Position numbers and translations under genes: made by a program
DNA from: Siphonodentalium dalli
Taxonomy: Eukaryota > Mollusca > Scaphopoda > Gadilida > Siphonodentaliidae
Assembly (NCBI GenBank): GCA_032622095.1
Contig: CP136065.1
Location: 118,275,195-118,339,194 of the forward strand
Reading direction: 5' to 3'
Length of the DNA: 64,000 nt
Notes under the pieces: model-generated
What the model was told of the DNA's origin: nothing
Seen by the model: the letters and a program-made list of their open reading frames with translations, nothing else
The model's database searches: none
Shown here: positions 1 through 12,180 of the stretch, in pieces
Position numbering within the stretch: the first letter of the stretch is position 1
Layout: each line of letters starts with the position of its first letter

Positions 1-382
1 ATAGTGTGTCATGAGCTATCTGCGTGCGTGCATTTCACTTTTGTATTTTCTTTCGCATCTTCAACGCACTGCATATCATATACAACCAAACAAAATACAA
101 ACATTACATTAATTTGATCACACAAGACTTCGTTATATGGTGTATATTTCTACTAACGTAATGACGACGTATAGCCAATTATTCCATTTGCGATAACAAC
201 GATAAACACATAGAAACATGCAAACATCATCAGTTTCGTAAGATCAATTTGTATATTGTTTATATTCTAGTTATTTATCGAATATAAAAAGCATCTTTAC
301 ATTATCTTTAGTTTGGTATTATTCGTATTTGATGATTAAAATACACCAAAACATGTTAAAAATAAAAAATAAAAAAAGATAA

Positions 383-463
383 TTTGACGGGATTCGAACT
401 CACGTCGCAATAAAACACAAACTGAATGTTTGACGCTCTCTCCACTCGGCTACGCACTGCGCT
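383..463 (-). repeat. tRNA-like Pol III unit, copy 1
   Basis: On the minus strand the segment has an A-box-like GTAGCCGAGTGG and a B-box GTTCGAATCCC at tRNA spacing for a long variable arm. A T-rich run follows (A-run on the + strand at about 357-378) that could end Pol III transcription. No acceptor stem pairs cleanly and the anticodon arm is irregular, so this is a tRNA-derived SINE head or pseudogene rather than a working tRNA. Confidence 0.6.
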
Positions 464-653
464 GTTAATTTATAAGAAAATATATTAGTATTAAATATGT
501 AGGCATATAACTGTGTATATTTAAACTTTATATCCAAACTGATTGAAATCGAATATAAAAAGCATCTTTACATTATCTTTAGTTTGGTATTATTCGTATT
601 TGATGATTAAAATACACCAAAACATGTTAAAAATAAAAAATAAAAAAAGATAA

Positions 654-735
654 TTTGACGGGATTCGAACTCACGTCGCAATAAAAACACAAACTGAAGG
701 TTTGACGCTCTGACCACTCGACTACGCACTGCGCT
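654..735 (-). repeat. tRNA-like Pol III unit, copy 2
   Basis: Second copy of the tRNA-like segment, inside the second 271-bp repeat. The A-box region reads GTAGTCGAGTGG and the B-box GTTCGAATCCC is unchanged. The anticodon-loop region differs by one base from copy 1. It is probably a SINE head or tRNA pseudogene, with the same lack of a proper acceptor stem. Confidence 0.6.
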
Positions 736-849
736 ATTAATTTATAAGAAAATATATTAGTATTAAATATATAGGCATATAACTGTGTATATTTAAACTT
801 TATATCCAAACTGATTGAAATGCGTGACTATATATATATACCCCTTTCC

Positions 850-1615
850 GCTATACGGGGAACAGGAAAATGCACCTATTCTTCCCACCAAATCCAAAAG
901 GGCTAATTAAAGACCAAGGTAATGCCGTAGCAGGTACATTTGGATATTCTATTCACGCCCCCCCCCCCCCAAATCTTGACCGCTATACTTCAAATTCAAA
1001 CATCGAGATTTTTTTTTTGACGACTACATCTGATAGCTAGTGTTCACGCGCATCTAGAGCGCAATTTTCTAATTTTCAGATGGAACGGAACGGTTTACTC
1101 GTGACAACGCTATATATCATAAATATGTATACTTCTGTAGTCTATCACTAGCCGATTTTTAGCCCCAAATCCAAACGGGCCGATGTAGGAGCGAGTTTAA
1201 TGCGGTGGTACATAAGCCGGTATACTGTAGGTATGACTCTAAAATTTGACCTCTCTAATATAAACGCAACCTGCTCAAGGGAGTGTTTGTGTCGGGTGGG
1301 TTCAGATTTGGAAAATTCCACCGAAGATCAAATGGGCAAAATTACTCCGAAAATCATATATTGAGATAAAAACTTTTCGATGAGTGGATGTGATAAGTAG
1401 TATATAAACGCAAGATTAGTACACTTTTTAATGATTTATATTGAACGGTTTAACCCTGGTAGCGTATAACGTTGTGACGGGTGATATATATTACTCAAAT
1501 TCAAACCCTCTCTTCATGACGCAAATTCAAACGGACTTAGCAAGAAGCAAGGCAAATGCATGAATATGCTCACCGATATACTATATAGGTATGTCCGCTC
1601 TACTGTAAAAGTAAC
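850..1615 (+). repeat. Left arm of a long inverted repeat
   Basis: This 766-bp arm is the diverged reverse complement of 8127-8957. Matches include the outer GCTATACGGGG, the segment GTGATAGACTAC/GTAGTCTATCAC, and the inner 'CCGCTCTACT' block. The arm is built of about three diverged units of roughly 360 bp, each with a 'CCCGTTTGGATTTGG'-type motif in one orientation. No coding potential is visible. Confidence 0.8.
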
Positions 1616-1890
1616 ATATTGTCACGATTTGACCTGTCCAAAACACTCCCCGGACAAAAGTTTTCCTAGGTATAAAATTTCGTCGAAATCCGATCGTTTT
1701 ACTCGATTTGACCTTGAACTTACCATTTCGAATGTCAATGTCAGGTCGGGGTCACGACTTGACCCGCCCAAAAGACTCCCCGGACAAAAGTACCCCTAGG
1801 TATCAAATTTCGTGGAAATCCGCATGTTTTACCCGATTTGACCTTCGATTGACCATTTTGAAGGCCAAGGTCAGGTCGGGATGGGATGGG
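1616..1890 (-). repeat. AGGTCA-rich satellite, about 2 units (minus orientation)
   Basis: About two units of a ~120-bp satellite that recurs at 18.84-19.47 kb and 36.17-36.70 kb in the opposite orientation. Recognisable pieces are 'CGGACAAAAG', 'CCTAGGTAT', and 'TTCGTCGAAATCCG' with GGTCAAG/GACCTT runs. Internal open reading frames are a by-product of repeat periodicity. Confidence 0.75.
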
Positions 1891-1942
1891 ATGGGATGGA
1901 ATACCATGGAAGTATATCTGATTCCATGGAATCTGACCTCTA

Positions 1943-1974
<32 letters not shown>
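1885..1974. repeat. GGGAT repeat, ATTCCATGGAAT motif and (ATT)n
   Basis: A GGGAT run is followed by a block containing the palindrome ATTCCATGGAAT, then an (ATT) microsatellite. The roughly 50-bp block recurs as its reverse complement at about 7355-7405, so it is probably the end of a short dispersed element. Confidence 0.6.
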
Positions 1975-1975
<1 letters not shown>

Positions 1976-3339
1976 GTACATATGTAACTCGTTCAGGGAC
2001 CCAGAAATATTCATTACCCTCTGTTAAATCAAAGGGCATCCACAGTTTCTATTATACATGAGCGAAAATGTGGAATGGGATAGATAAAGTATACCATACT
2101 CGTACCCCATTTGATCTCAAACACAGGAAATTTTTCATTAAACATCACCTACTAGAGAAATTGATGAAAAGAGAAGTAAATCCATTTGCCTTTTACTAGG
2201 AACAATCTATGTTTATCATCTTCTAACTAGAATTTTCTCAATACAACAGTTTAACTTATATTGTAATGTATGATGGCAGTATTTGGCCAGTTGCATATAT
2301 ATGTCACTGCTGCCTGTATTTCGGTTTTCCATCTTTCGGTCATGGACAGTCCAAAGCCGGCTTGGCAGTAGTATGTATATGCGGATGGTGGAGTGCTGTT
2401 GAAGTTCATTACTTGTGTATTGACTTATTATCAGCTTTTCCTATCCATATAAGTCTCGTTCTGAAATGGCTTTTATTTTAATTTAATTCATATTTTAAAT
2501 ACTTTTATACATTGTGTTCCGAAGTTTTGAACTTCACTCACTGCACATGTGCCGAAAGCCACCAGGGACCGCAATGGAATTAAGTTCTCATTTAGAGAAC
2601 TTTTTGCGTTATCCCTGATGGTCTCATGTCACATGAGTATTTCTATTTTATACAGATTTCTGCCACATAATTTATCATATATTTTGAAGGCAACCTCTAT
2701 AAAAATGAATGAATTCTTGAGAAAATTGATATATTTGACTTATATCAATTATTTGCACAGTCTGAACGTTATCTGTCTCATCAGAACCCTACATATAACA
2801 TATGTCTATTTAATATAAATTATTATAGTTATAATATTATATATACTGTTATGTATCCTATTTACTCAAATTGTAAACATACCCATAGTATGTGTATCAT
2901 GAAACATGTGATATATCCTGAACCATCGAATGAATCTAGTCTAATCTAATTCTACTAACATCGCCGAAAATCTCAAAGAAATTGGCCATACCACTCCATA
3001 GATATCATCGTCTGAAATACGCATAATTGTAAATATTTACATCTCGATTCGGGACGCAACAATATATAAGAATGACGTTGTTTGTGTGCTGGAAATTTGG
3101 ATTAATATTCGTAAAAATAAGTAATTTGAGCAAGATTATTATCCATTTCTATTTGGTCACCCAACCGGAGTGTTTCACATCACTTTAATCGGCTTTAATT
3201 CAGCATACTCTGCGTAATATGTCACATCCACTTGTTCCGCCAATTTATAACGAGTTGTTGTTGTTGTTGTTACATATTCTGTTGTTAACAAACCTAGTTT
3301 TATTTGATTGCATGGACATCAGAATTATCTGTAAATTCT

Positions 3340-4010
3340 AAGTTTATGAAGTTATCATCCGGAAACCAAAATAATCAGGAAATTCTAAGTCAACAAGGGT
3401 CCCTGATGAAAATGGGTCGACAGAACCCAAATTAGATTTTGTCCTGTATTTTCATGTAAGTAATCGATATACAAAATTTGAAAACTATCTGATAACTAAA
3501 ACTAAAGTTACCATCCGGTAACCAAAATAATCGGAAATTCTAAGTCGACAAGGGTCATAACTTCGGTAAATTGGGCGGATCGAACCCAAATTCATACTTG
3601 ATATCTAATTTCATGTGAGTCATCCATACATATATACCAAATTTGAAAAAAACAATCGGATAACTAAAGTTATCATCCGGAAAACAAAATAATCGGCAAA
3701 TTATAGTTGACAAGAACGATAACTCCAGTAAAACAATGGGAGGACTTCACCCATGCATATTCGAGCGTGACCTGTATTGTCATTTAAGCAATCCATTTAT
3801 AAAATTTGAAAGCAATCGGATAACCATAACTTGAGTTATCATCCGGACAGAAAATGGCAGACAGGACCCAAATTCGTACTTGACCTGGACTTTCTCATAT
3901 ATGTAGACCACATACCAAGTTTAATAAACTTCTGTCCAATATTTTTTCAAGTTATCACCCGGACAACAAACGTTTCAGACAGACGGGCAAACGGACGGAT
4001 ACGCATACGG
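3340..4010 (+). repeat. ~160-bp tandem repeat, four to five diverged units
   Basis: Units begin with 'AGTTATCATCCGG' at about 3349, 3507, 3667, 3834 and 3949. Each carries 'CCAAAATAATCGG', 'GACAAGGGTC' and a 'CCAAATTTGAAA' stretch. The array ends in a GACA/GGACGG-rich tail at about 3975-4015. This is a non-coding repeat in a form common to invertebrate non-autonomous retroelements; the class was not identified. Confidence 0.75.
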
Positions 4011-4015
4011 ACGGC

Positions 4016-5757
4016 CACCGCTCATTCTATACTCCCCGATTTTTTTATACGGAAAATTAAACCAACTCTCACATGTCGTACAACCGCACTCTATTGAAAA
4101 CTTTTTAAACGATTGTTGTTTTATGTTGTGGGGGCGACATGAAGACATGATATAGCATGTCGTCTCCATATTTGGCATTTCATTGTGTAAAACAAAATTA
4201 TATTGTATTGCTATATGTTGATTTGCTATAAATAAAAACAATCTGATTCTGATTTTGATTCACCAAGACGACAAACGGTATTCTGATATGTATATATATG
4301 AGTAATTACAATGTATGGCTAGGCATACGGCTAGGAATCTTATCAGGGACGTGTCGAGGGAGTGTGGGTGTCTCACCCCCTCAATGAGGACCATAATGTT
4401 CAATAGTTGGAAAGTTCATGACTCAAATTCCAATAGTTTGAAATTAAAAGTAACAAGTAGATCGGGAGGAGTAGGTATATACGGAGCGCAATCTCACTGG
4501 CCTGGGTATAACCAGAATACCCGACATTCCTGGTCCGAGGGTATCGATATACAATTATCTATATAGGCTATTTAACTCGAATATTTACAATTCTTTCATG
4601 GACGCGTGGACCGGTCTTCGGCGGCGGATGTGGTCCGGGACTCCGCGTGTACTGGACATTTGTCCATACTCAACGTCGATAGATATTGTGTCCACAAGGA
4701 CCGACGCAATTGTTTATATGGACCGACCCCCCCCCCACATTTTCTGTGTTGTTCTGTGAGTGTACGTGTGATAATTATCCTTCAAATTTCGATGTAATGC
4801 TTATATAATGATTCAATGGTTGTTTAGTTAAATGTGAACCAGGGGTCGGTCTGTCTATTTGTGTACTTTCTTTATATCATACGATGTATGATTTATGAGA
4901 GAAAAAACTATTGAATACAATTTTAACCCTTTTACTGCACCCACTACTGCCAGTGCTGGGCCATCGCGGGGATTCATGCATGTCCATATGGCAGTGGCAA
5001 ACTGGCATTGTATCAGTTGTGATTGTGTAGTTTGTACACAGTTATTTGAGTAAATAAATTCCATTAATGCTCATTACCTGAACACATATATAAAACTGAA
5101 AGCGAAGCATTTCCTTCAAGTTCAGACTGGTATATGTTTTACCAACCATAGATTCAAGGTCACTAGTTTATTGGTAATGGCAAATCTCCATATCTTTCTG
5201 AGCCTCTGAGGACAGCTTTAACAATACAACAATCATTCACCATGCATATATACTTCTTACCATTGTGTGCGTTATACTTTGCGACTCCTTGGAATTTGAA
5301 TACATGTAACTCATATTCGTTCCTCTGCCATATTCTGAGTAATGTCATGTATAAATACAGTGTACTCAATACATCAACATGGATCAATGCTATGTCATTC
5401 GAGTTACTAGTGTCTTTATTTGCACAGTCCATACTCTTAAACTGAACAAAAAGAAACCCAAATTATTAAGCCATTTAGCCAATATTGGCTTTCTGCATTA
5501 CTCAAAACCAACTCCTATATAGTTGGAAATTTTATTAGACAAAATCCTACATAGTTGGACATTGTATGGCCTCACTCCCCCACCCCCAGTTGGACCCCCT
5601 AGCAACGTCCCTGTATCTTATTGCTCAATAATAAACTCATTAGAGTACGCTTTGACTTAAAAACACCTACGCTGTTGGATCATATCAGCAGCTAATGCTT
5701 TAGCTTACTCGCGCCACATGCAATTTATCCATACACACAACCACACATTCTGATATA
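4016..5757. other. Gene-free stretch upstream of exon 1
   Basis: No convincing gene, tRNA or repeat array is seen here. The sequence is AT-rich with a C-run near 4727 and short unsupported reading frames. It lies 5' of the PDZ gene's first coding exon and could hold distal promoter elements, but no specific site is defensible. Confidence 0.4.
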
Positions 5758-5941
5758 CACCGGAAGTTTTGCGCCCGCGATGATAGCAATAAGTAAATGG
5801 CATCGTGTTTCAATCGCGCAACAAACTATCATCACCATCGAACGAACAGTCGACGTTTAGTCACTTACCGCGCGTAAGTGTTGGTGAAAAATATTTTCTG
5901 ATCTCGTGGCCAGCACTGAAGTTACGCTTGTACTGTTTGAC
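5758..5941 (+). promoter_or_regulatory. Putative proximal promoter/5'UTR of the PDZ gene
   Basis: The 180 bp before the first ATG are locally richer in CpG than the surroundings. They contain an ETS-like CCGGAAGT (about 5760) next to an E2F-like TTTTGCGCCCGCG, and a palindromic CTTACCGCGCGTAAG (about 5864-5878). An in-frame TGA at 5885-5887 precedes the ATG. No TATA box or transcription start can be fixed, so this is inferred from position and motifs. Confidence 0.35.
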
Positions 5942-6052
5942 ATGCAGTCGGAATATCAGTCAATATCTTTGAGAAGGGATAACAATTCCACAGCATGGGG
6001 ATTTAAAATGCTTGGAGGGACAGACCAAGGAACATGTCTATATGTTCAAAAG
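5942..6052 (+). CDS. PDLIM/Zasp-like protein, coding exon 1 (N-terminal half of PDZ)
   Basis: This exon encodes 37 residues starting MQSEYQSISLRR and reaching the PDZ carboxylate-binding-loop region as AWGFKMLGG, the position of the family's PWGFRLxGG. That motif is characteristic of the ALP/Enigma/Zasp PDZ. The start is chosen because a TGA lies in frame 57 bp upstream and no other ATG intervenes. The exon ends in phase 0 at a strong donor, AAG|GTATGT. Joined to 41224-41375 it gives one continuous PDZ domain split at the loop before the second conserved block. Family members dock on alpha-actinin at Z-discs or stress fibres; that role is family knowledge, not visible here. The alternative is another single-PDZ protein, but the third exon makes the PDLIM/Zasp group most likely. 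Confidence 0.85.
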
Positions 6053-6667
6053 GTATGTTCTTTAATTTCTTTTTGTTGAACGTTGGACAGTACATATACG
6101 TCGGTTGCAATGTGTTTAGGAACTCTTACTTCGGTAGTGATTCTATTGCCGCTTTTGTGATGGTTCAGTGATGATTTCTTTTGATTAGTTGGTGAACTGG
6201 AGCCGTAACACCAGGGCATTATCGCGCGTAATTATAGACATCTTGATTGCATTAAACTTATTTCCCGAATGAACAGGCGCTGCAGAGGTGGCATTTCACC
6301 GAAAGCTGAACATGATATCACAATTAGCTCGGAAATAGCGAGTTAGCTTGTAATTATCAACAAGTAATCACTGAAAATCAAGCAAAATTCCTTTGTTTTT
6401 TTGGAGGCGCATCTAGTGTGAAACTCATTCTGAAGACGAAACACTGATTGTAAAGTATATATGTGTCATTTGTCTGTAAAATAGCTGAGAGAAAATATCC
6501 TGAAAAAAATGGTTGATATTTGGAGCATTAGCCTCATAATCACAACGTGTGTGTTGCGGTTCCATTCCAAGCCAATCACCAATGTTATGGTTCTATATGG
6601 GATATTTATTTGAAAGATTTCTGGACGTCTGCACATCGGACCATCGGTGAATGTGCTTCTTTTTTAA

Positions 6668-6760
6668 TGGTATCCCCGTAGCCGAGGTGGTTAGGTCGTG
6701 GATAAGGTTATCGCAGTCTGGGCTAGACGATGTTGGCGCGGGTTCGAACACCGACATGGC
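6668..6760 (+). repeat. tRNA-derived SINE head
   Basis: The segment shows an A-box-like GTAGCCGAGGTGGTTA and a B-box-like GGTTCGAACAC spaced about 55 bp apart, as in a Ser/Leu-type tRNA with a long variable arm. No acceptor-stem pairing is seen. Downstream sequence to about 7405 may be the SINE body, since it ends in the ATTCCATGGAAT block shared with 1.9 kb. It lies in intron 1, sense to the gene. Confidence 0.6.
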
Positions 6761-7354
6761 CGAAAATCTGGACATATTTTCAAGATTGATCTGAGTTGAG
6801 TGACATCTCAATGTGCCATTCCGATCGATACATGGCCATTTCGACACAGAATGAGAATGTGTTCACCCTCACTGAATCAAGCACATTTGAGGCAATGAAC
6901 ACTCATACTAAGTCTGTGCCTCCATGGGTCTGATATATATACATCGAGACGAGAATCGTGCCTATGGGGTGAACATGCAATACATCACTCATCACGTGAT
7001 CCGTGATGACCTATATATTGTTAATCCGAGCTGCGTGTGGTTGACTTCTGATAGAGGTCTGACAGATGAATCAAACAGTGCCCATACCATGCAGTGGGAT
7101 GCACAGTCAGGAAACCCATAGTCAGTTCATGCCAGGACGAACATCTTATAACCTTCGTCGCTGAAAATGTTATATAACACAATCAGGTGACCCGTGATCA
7201 ATATATTGAAAATCAGGGCTGCCTGCATGTGGGGGTAAACTGATAGAGGGTGAACAGTCGATCCGAACAGTACACATATCACGGACAGGAAACCCATATC
7301 CATGCAGTCTGGACGAAAATCCTATTGTTGTAAACGCGAAAACGAAGGTGAAAC

Positions 7355-7405
7355 TAGAGGTCAGATTCCATGGAATCAGATATACTTCCATGGTATCCCA
7401 TTCCA
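7355..7405. repeat. ATTCCATGGAAT-containing element end
   Basis: Reverse complement of the block at about 1900-1950, nearly identical over some 50 bp. The central palindrome and two dispersed copies suggest the terminus of a mobile element. A weak relative of 'CCATGGAAGTATA' occurs at about 9607. Confidence 0.6.
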
Positions 7406-7530
7406 TGTGTGTGTTATGCGTATAGGTGTGTTCCTCTTCGTGCGAATTCATATTGGTGCTTTGTGATCTGATGGTGGACTTGCATCGACATTTCTAAAGA
7501 AGATATATATTCCAAAGGTTTATGTCATTT

Positions 7531-7606
7531 GGTTCGAACCAGCGTGGATGATTAATGACAGTCTTGTGCATCATGGTCCTGACCAACTGAGCCACCATTC
7601 AGATTA
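7531..7606 (-). repeat. tRNA-like pseudogene or SINE head
   Basis: On the minus strand the segment has an A-box-like TGGCTCAGTTGGT and a B-box GGTTCGAACC about 50 bp apart. The anticodon arm is degenerate and no clean cloverleaf can be drawn. It differs in sequence from the tRNA-like units at 0.4, 0.7 and 6.7 kb, so it derives from another tRNA. Confidence 0.5.
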
Positions 7607-8126
7607 TTTTTATTCGGTAGGGATACATTTTAGGGCTAATTATAACCCCTCCCAGGACGCCCAAATCCTGTTCAACGGTCACGAAATTTGGCGTGTCTGA
7701 TTATATCGTAATCGACATGTAGATCAAAAGGGTGTAAAGCATATTAATGTACCATAACTTTCAATTTCGGATTCAGAATCTATTAGTTTTAATAGCGGAG
7801 GAAAGACCGCTTAGTTAATTAATTAATTAATTAGTATTTCAGTGCATCTCGCTACACTATAGTCATTAACGTCTTTGCAATAGAGTTAACTGTAATCGAG
7901 AGATAAATATATCACAATCGATAATTCTAGCTGAGTGCTTACCCGTCAGCTCTAAAACTTGGAAACTCGCACTAATGTTGTCCGTATATACTACCAAACA
8001 CATGCAGTGTTCAAAATATAAAACACTGGATTCGCGATTTTCCATTTTTTCCCTTTAAGAGTTTCGGTGGAATTTGCCAAAAGCATCGACCCTACCTGGG
8101 GCATACGCTCGCTCTCCGTTGGGCAG

Positions 8127-8957
8127 GTTACTTTCATAGTAGAGCGGGCATACATATAGTATATCGGTGAACATATTCATGCATTAGCCTTGCTCCTTGA
8201 TAAGACCGTTTAAATTTGCGTCAGGAAGAGTGGGTTTGAATTTGAGTAATATATATCACCCGTTAACAACGTTACACGCTACCAGGGTTAAACCGTCCAC
8301 TCTAAAACTTTGAAAATCGTACTAACCTTGCGCGTGGATACTAATAACCACATCCACTCGTCGAAAAGTTTTTATCTCAATATCTGATTTTTGGAGTAAT
8401 TTTCCCCATTTGATTTTCGGTGGAATTTGCCAAATCTGAACCCACCCCGACACAAACTCTCCGTTGAGGAGGTTGCATTTATAGTAGAGCGGTCGAATTT
8501 GGGAGGCGTACCTACCGTATACCGACGTACGTGCTCCTGCACTAAATTCGCTCCTTCCTTAGCCCGTTTGGATTTGGGGCTAAAAATAGTTTAGTGATAG
8601 ACTACTTAAATATACGCATTTATGTTATATAGCGTTGTCATGAGTAAACCGTTCCCTCTAAAATTTCGAAAATCACATTCTAGATGCGCGTGAACAATAC
8701 CCATCAGATGCACTAGTCAAAAAAATATATCTCGATGTTTGAATTTTGCCCCTTTACGATTTTCAGTGGAATTTTCCAAAAATCTCAACCCACCCCAACT
8801 CGCATTCTCCGTTGGACAGGTTGCTTTTGAAATATAGCGGTCAAATGTTGAATGCGTACGTACAGTATGTGCCTGCTACGGCAATACCTTGCTCTTTCAT
8901 AAGCCCGTTTGGATTTGGCGGGAAAAATAAGTTAAATTTTTCCGTTCCCCGTATAGC
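8127..8957 (-). repeat. Right arm of a long inverted repeat
   Basis: Reverse complement partner of 850-1615, with three ~360-bp units each carrying 'CCGTTGG...AGGTTGC' and 'CCCGTTTGGATTTGG' blocks. A further diverged unit may extend inward to about 7830. The arms enclose 6.5 kb including the gene's first coding exon. Confidence 0.8.
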
Positions 8958-9092
8958 TGTAAAAACTTTTAAGCGGTGTATTCGGGTCCGAATCACCCTT
9001 CCTATTCGGAATATGCGATAAAAAAAATAATAGCGCTGGACTTATAAAAAAAACAAAAACAAAAAAACTCAGTTTATACATCCTGGTGTATG

Positions 9093-9430
9093 GTGTGTGC
9101 CTATCTATGGGCGGTAACTCAACAGGGAACGCGCGGACACAAGTTTTGATGCCCGTGGCCAGTATGGCATATCGAGGTATCCATATGGCCCAAATTTGGA
9201 TGCCCTGCTCCTACTAATTTCCGAGATAGTAAAATGACATTTTTTTCAGATAAAGGGAGATAACTCCGCGAGGAAAGCGCGGACAATATTCGTTATGCGA
9301 CTAAGGCATACAACTCATTTGCTCCAACATACTTACCAACTTTTAGTGTGCTACTGCTCATACTTTCCGAAATATAGTGATTATAAAAGTGTGGAGTATT
9401 TTAATAATAATAATAGTGAATTTTTTTTTT
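9093..9430 (+). repeat. ~330-bp dispersed repeat, copy 1
   Basis: Nearly identical to 10525-10855, including 'GGGAACGCGCGGACAC', 'GAGGAAAGCGCGGAC' and the AT-rich 'TTTAATAATAATA' end. Copy 1 stops at a T-run and lacks the GACA tail seen in copy 2. No ORF spans it convincingly. Confidence 0.9.
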
Positions 9431-10524
9431 TTTATTTCAATCCGCGATGAAGCGTTGGGCCAAAATCGCGATATCTTCATTTTCAGTATCCCTTAGATGC
9501 CTACATTCCCTAGAAATTTCGCGGTTCTCCTCCCATTAGTTTCTGAATATTTCCAATTAAACAGAAAACGGCCCCAATAGAAGAACAATATACTTCCTTG
9601 GTTACACCATGGAAGTATAATAATAGCTCAAATCTTGAGCTGAAAGAATCGCTGTTTAGGAACAAAAAATGTTAAGTATTGTGATTATATGTTGTCCTGA
9701 CATGTGTATTTTCATCTGACGTGTTTGTAATTGACCCCACACCTGCCTCGAAATTAGGCGATGGGATTAGGAAATTGTCAACCCGGCACAAAATGCGAAT
9801 TATGAGAGCCAGTAACTTCGTTATTTTCCGATGGATTTTAAAATTGTTTTCAGTTCTGTGATCTGCTACCTAGATTGTATGTTATAAATCTCATCGGATT
9901 CGGATACGAATAACATTTTGGTTATTGACAAACATATTGGTCCAATTTCAAACTATAAAGGCCAAAATCTCCGCCATTTTCAAACGGATTTACGATCTGT
10001 TTTCAGTTGTGTGATCAGCTTAAACGGTAGATGTTATATTCCAAGTTTCATCTGATTCGGGGACGAAACAAAATTTGGAACCACGGTCCACCCCTCCCCA
10101 GATCAACAATACTGAATCGACACTGACAAAATTTGGCGCACACCGAGCACTATTTATTCCGGATGGTTAGATGTATGTGACTATCTCCAATGTTTGCCCC
10201 TTTTAAAGGAGATACGGCGACAAGCCGATTGCCCAATTTTATTTCAGTTTGAGGGCCCATTACTCTGATATTTCTACTCAGATAATAAAAAACCTCGTGG
10301 TATATGATCAGCTTTATTCAGTTAAGCCATACACTAAAATAGGCGAGTTTCGTAACGAAAACAAATCGTAAACTTTTACCCCCACCCCAATGTAAACAAA
10401 TTAGACCGACCCTGTCCAGTGTTCCGTTTGGCGCAGAACTGAAAACAAACAAGACGAATGTGAAAACCAAATTCAGTTATCTTGAAAGATAGGAGAATAC
10501 AGCTGAGTACAATCAATTAGAGGT

Positions 10525-10917
10525 GTGCCTATCTATGCGCGGTAACTCCGCTGGGAACGCGCGGACACAAGTTTTGATGCCCGTGGCCAGTATGGCATAT
10601 CGAGGTATCCATATGGTCCAAATTTGGATGCCCTGCTCCTACTAATTTCCGAGATAGTAAAATGACATTTTTTCAGATAAAGGGAGATAACTCCGCGAGG
10701 AAAGCGCGGACAATATTCGTTATGCGACTAAGGCATACAACTCATTTGCTCCAACATACTTACCAACTTTTAGTGTGCTACTGCTCATACTTTCCGAAAT
10801 ATAGTGATTATAAAAGTGTGGAGTATTTTAATAATAATAATAATAGTGAATTTTTGTCAATGACAGACAGACATACAGACAGACAAACAGAGGTCTTCAA
10901 AATATATATGAGATTTT
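10525..10917 (+). repeat. ~330-bp dispersed repeat, copy 2, with GACA tail module
   Basis: Same body as 9093-9430, then a 60-bp tail: GACA-type repeats, 'GAGGTCTTCAAAATATATA' and 'TGAGA'. The identical tail follows unrelated bodies at about 12565-12627, 13725-13787 and 18445-18495. The tail is therefore a shared 3' module of several non-autonomous families. Confidence 0.85.
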
Positions 10918-11245
10918 AGAGACCTGCCACAGATAGCGATGTAGATTGCTCTCATGGCTAGTCGAAAAGTCTTTATTTCAGTTGTGTACTGACCCTCGAT
11001 GTTCAGTGCGTGATTTGTTACCATGACATTCATTAAAGATACACATATGGGTTCATAACGGACAAAAAAGGGAGATTTTCGAGGTGAAAAATTGTCCCAG
11101 ATGGGTTAATATTGGCTTCTCATTGATTACCACCGACTCAAATAATATAATATGCCACGTGCTACAAGTTCCCTAATTGTTTGTTGGTCAGTGTTTATAG
11201 GAAACCCACCACTGGGCCCAAATGAGAAAAAGGATCATTTTTGTG

Positions 11246-11708
11246 CTTTAGGTTACAGTGAAGTAATTATTTTCCATAGGCCTCAGTGTTAACATATAAT
11301 AGCCTGCAGCCCTGACTATCCAAGAATTGTGATAAATGAGTACATGGTCACCGGAATTGGCATCTGCGCAAAGTTTCTGCATGAAAAAAATCATATCGTC
11401 GAGCATGGAATGTACCTTTAAATTTGGGATTTATAATCGAGAGTCAGAATTGCATGAACAAAATATTGTCATTTTTTACCTCACACCAAAAAAATTAAAT
11501 CTAGGAACCACGTGCTTTACAATGTGCCAATGTTTTGTTTGGAGTCTGAAATTTCAAGAGGAGTGATTGCATGTATTTTATATGTTTAAATATCGAAACT
11601 GCTATTAACCAACCAGAGCCCAGAATTTTTTTTTAATTCTCTCCTGCATATTGGTCCAAAATCCGTTGGAGGGCGCTACCAATCGAATTACTTCACTGTA
11701 ACCTAAAG
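11246..11708. mobile_element. MITE with TTAGGTTACAGTGAAGTAATT terminal repeats
   Basis: A 463-bp non-coding segment flanked by inverted repeats of about 25 bp: CTTTAGGTTACAGTGAAG at the left and its reverse complement ending CCTAAAG at the right. The interior is AT-rich without a transposase. A target duplication could not be fixed, so the superfamily is open. Confidence 0.7.
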
Positions 11709-12180
11709 TGACAACAACGTCAATGACATGCCATCTGAAAATGAGACAAATCGGTCACTGGACTCTTCACATTTGAAAATAAAATACAAAATCTCTATCC
11801 ATGACTTTGTTTTCGTCTTATTAACCCTTTCCTGACCCCACCCCTGTTTACAATTGCAACACAACATATCTTAAAATGAACACGAAAAGTCACCATGTGA
11901 GGTCCATGTCGATAAAGTAAACGATGGTAGCATATATACCCATCATTGGTGTGAAAGCTGACCGATTTCTCTCTGAGAAAATATGGACGATGGTTCGATC
12001 GCCCGATAAACATGGACACGCTGGAGCTTGAATTGGGCGCACTCGACAAATTCTGTGTCCTGGTAAACGAAATTTTGGCAAAAACTGAAGTTTTGAGTGC
12101 AGCAGAATGATTATGTGCCTACATGTATGTGCATGGAAACAGCCACATCACTCAAACACACCACCGTGTTACACTTTTTG

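Larger units (their letters stand above)
276..820. repeat. Tandem duplication of a 271-bp unit
   Basis: Two near-identical copies (about 276-547 and 547-820) lie head to tail, offset by 271 bp. Each holds an AT-rich segment, an A-rich run and a tRNA-like segment read on the minus strand. Differences between copies are few, so the duplication is fairly recent. No protein is evident. Confidence 0.85.

Noticed and set aside
383-735. Functional tRNA genes
   Set aside because: A and B boxes are present but acceptor stems do not pair and the anticodon arm is irregular.
9093-10860. Direct 330-bp repeats as LTRs of a small retroelement
   Set aside because: No TG...CA ends, primer-binding site or polypurine tract. 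Copy 2 has a GACA tail that copy 1 lacks, so they are separate insertions.
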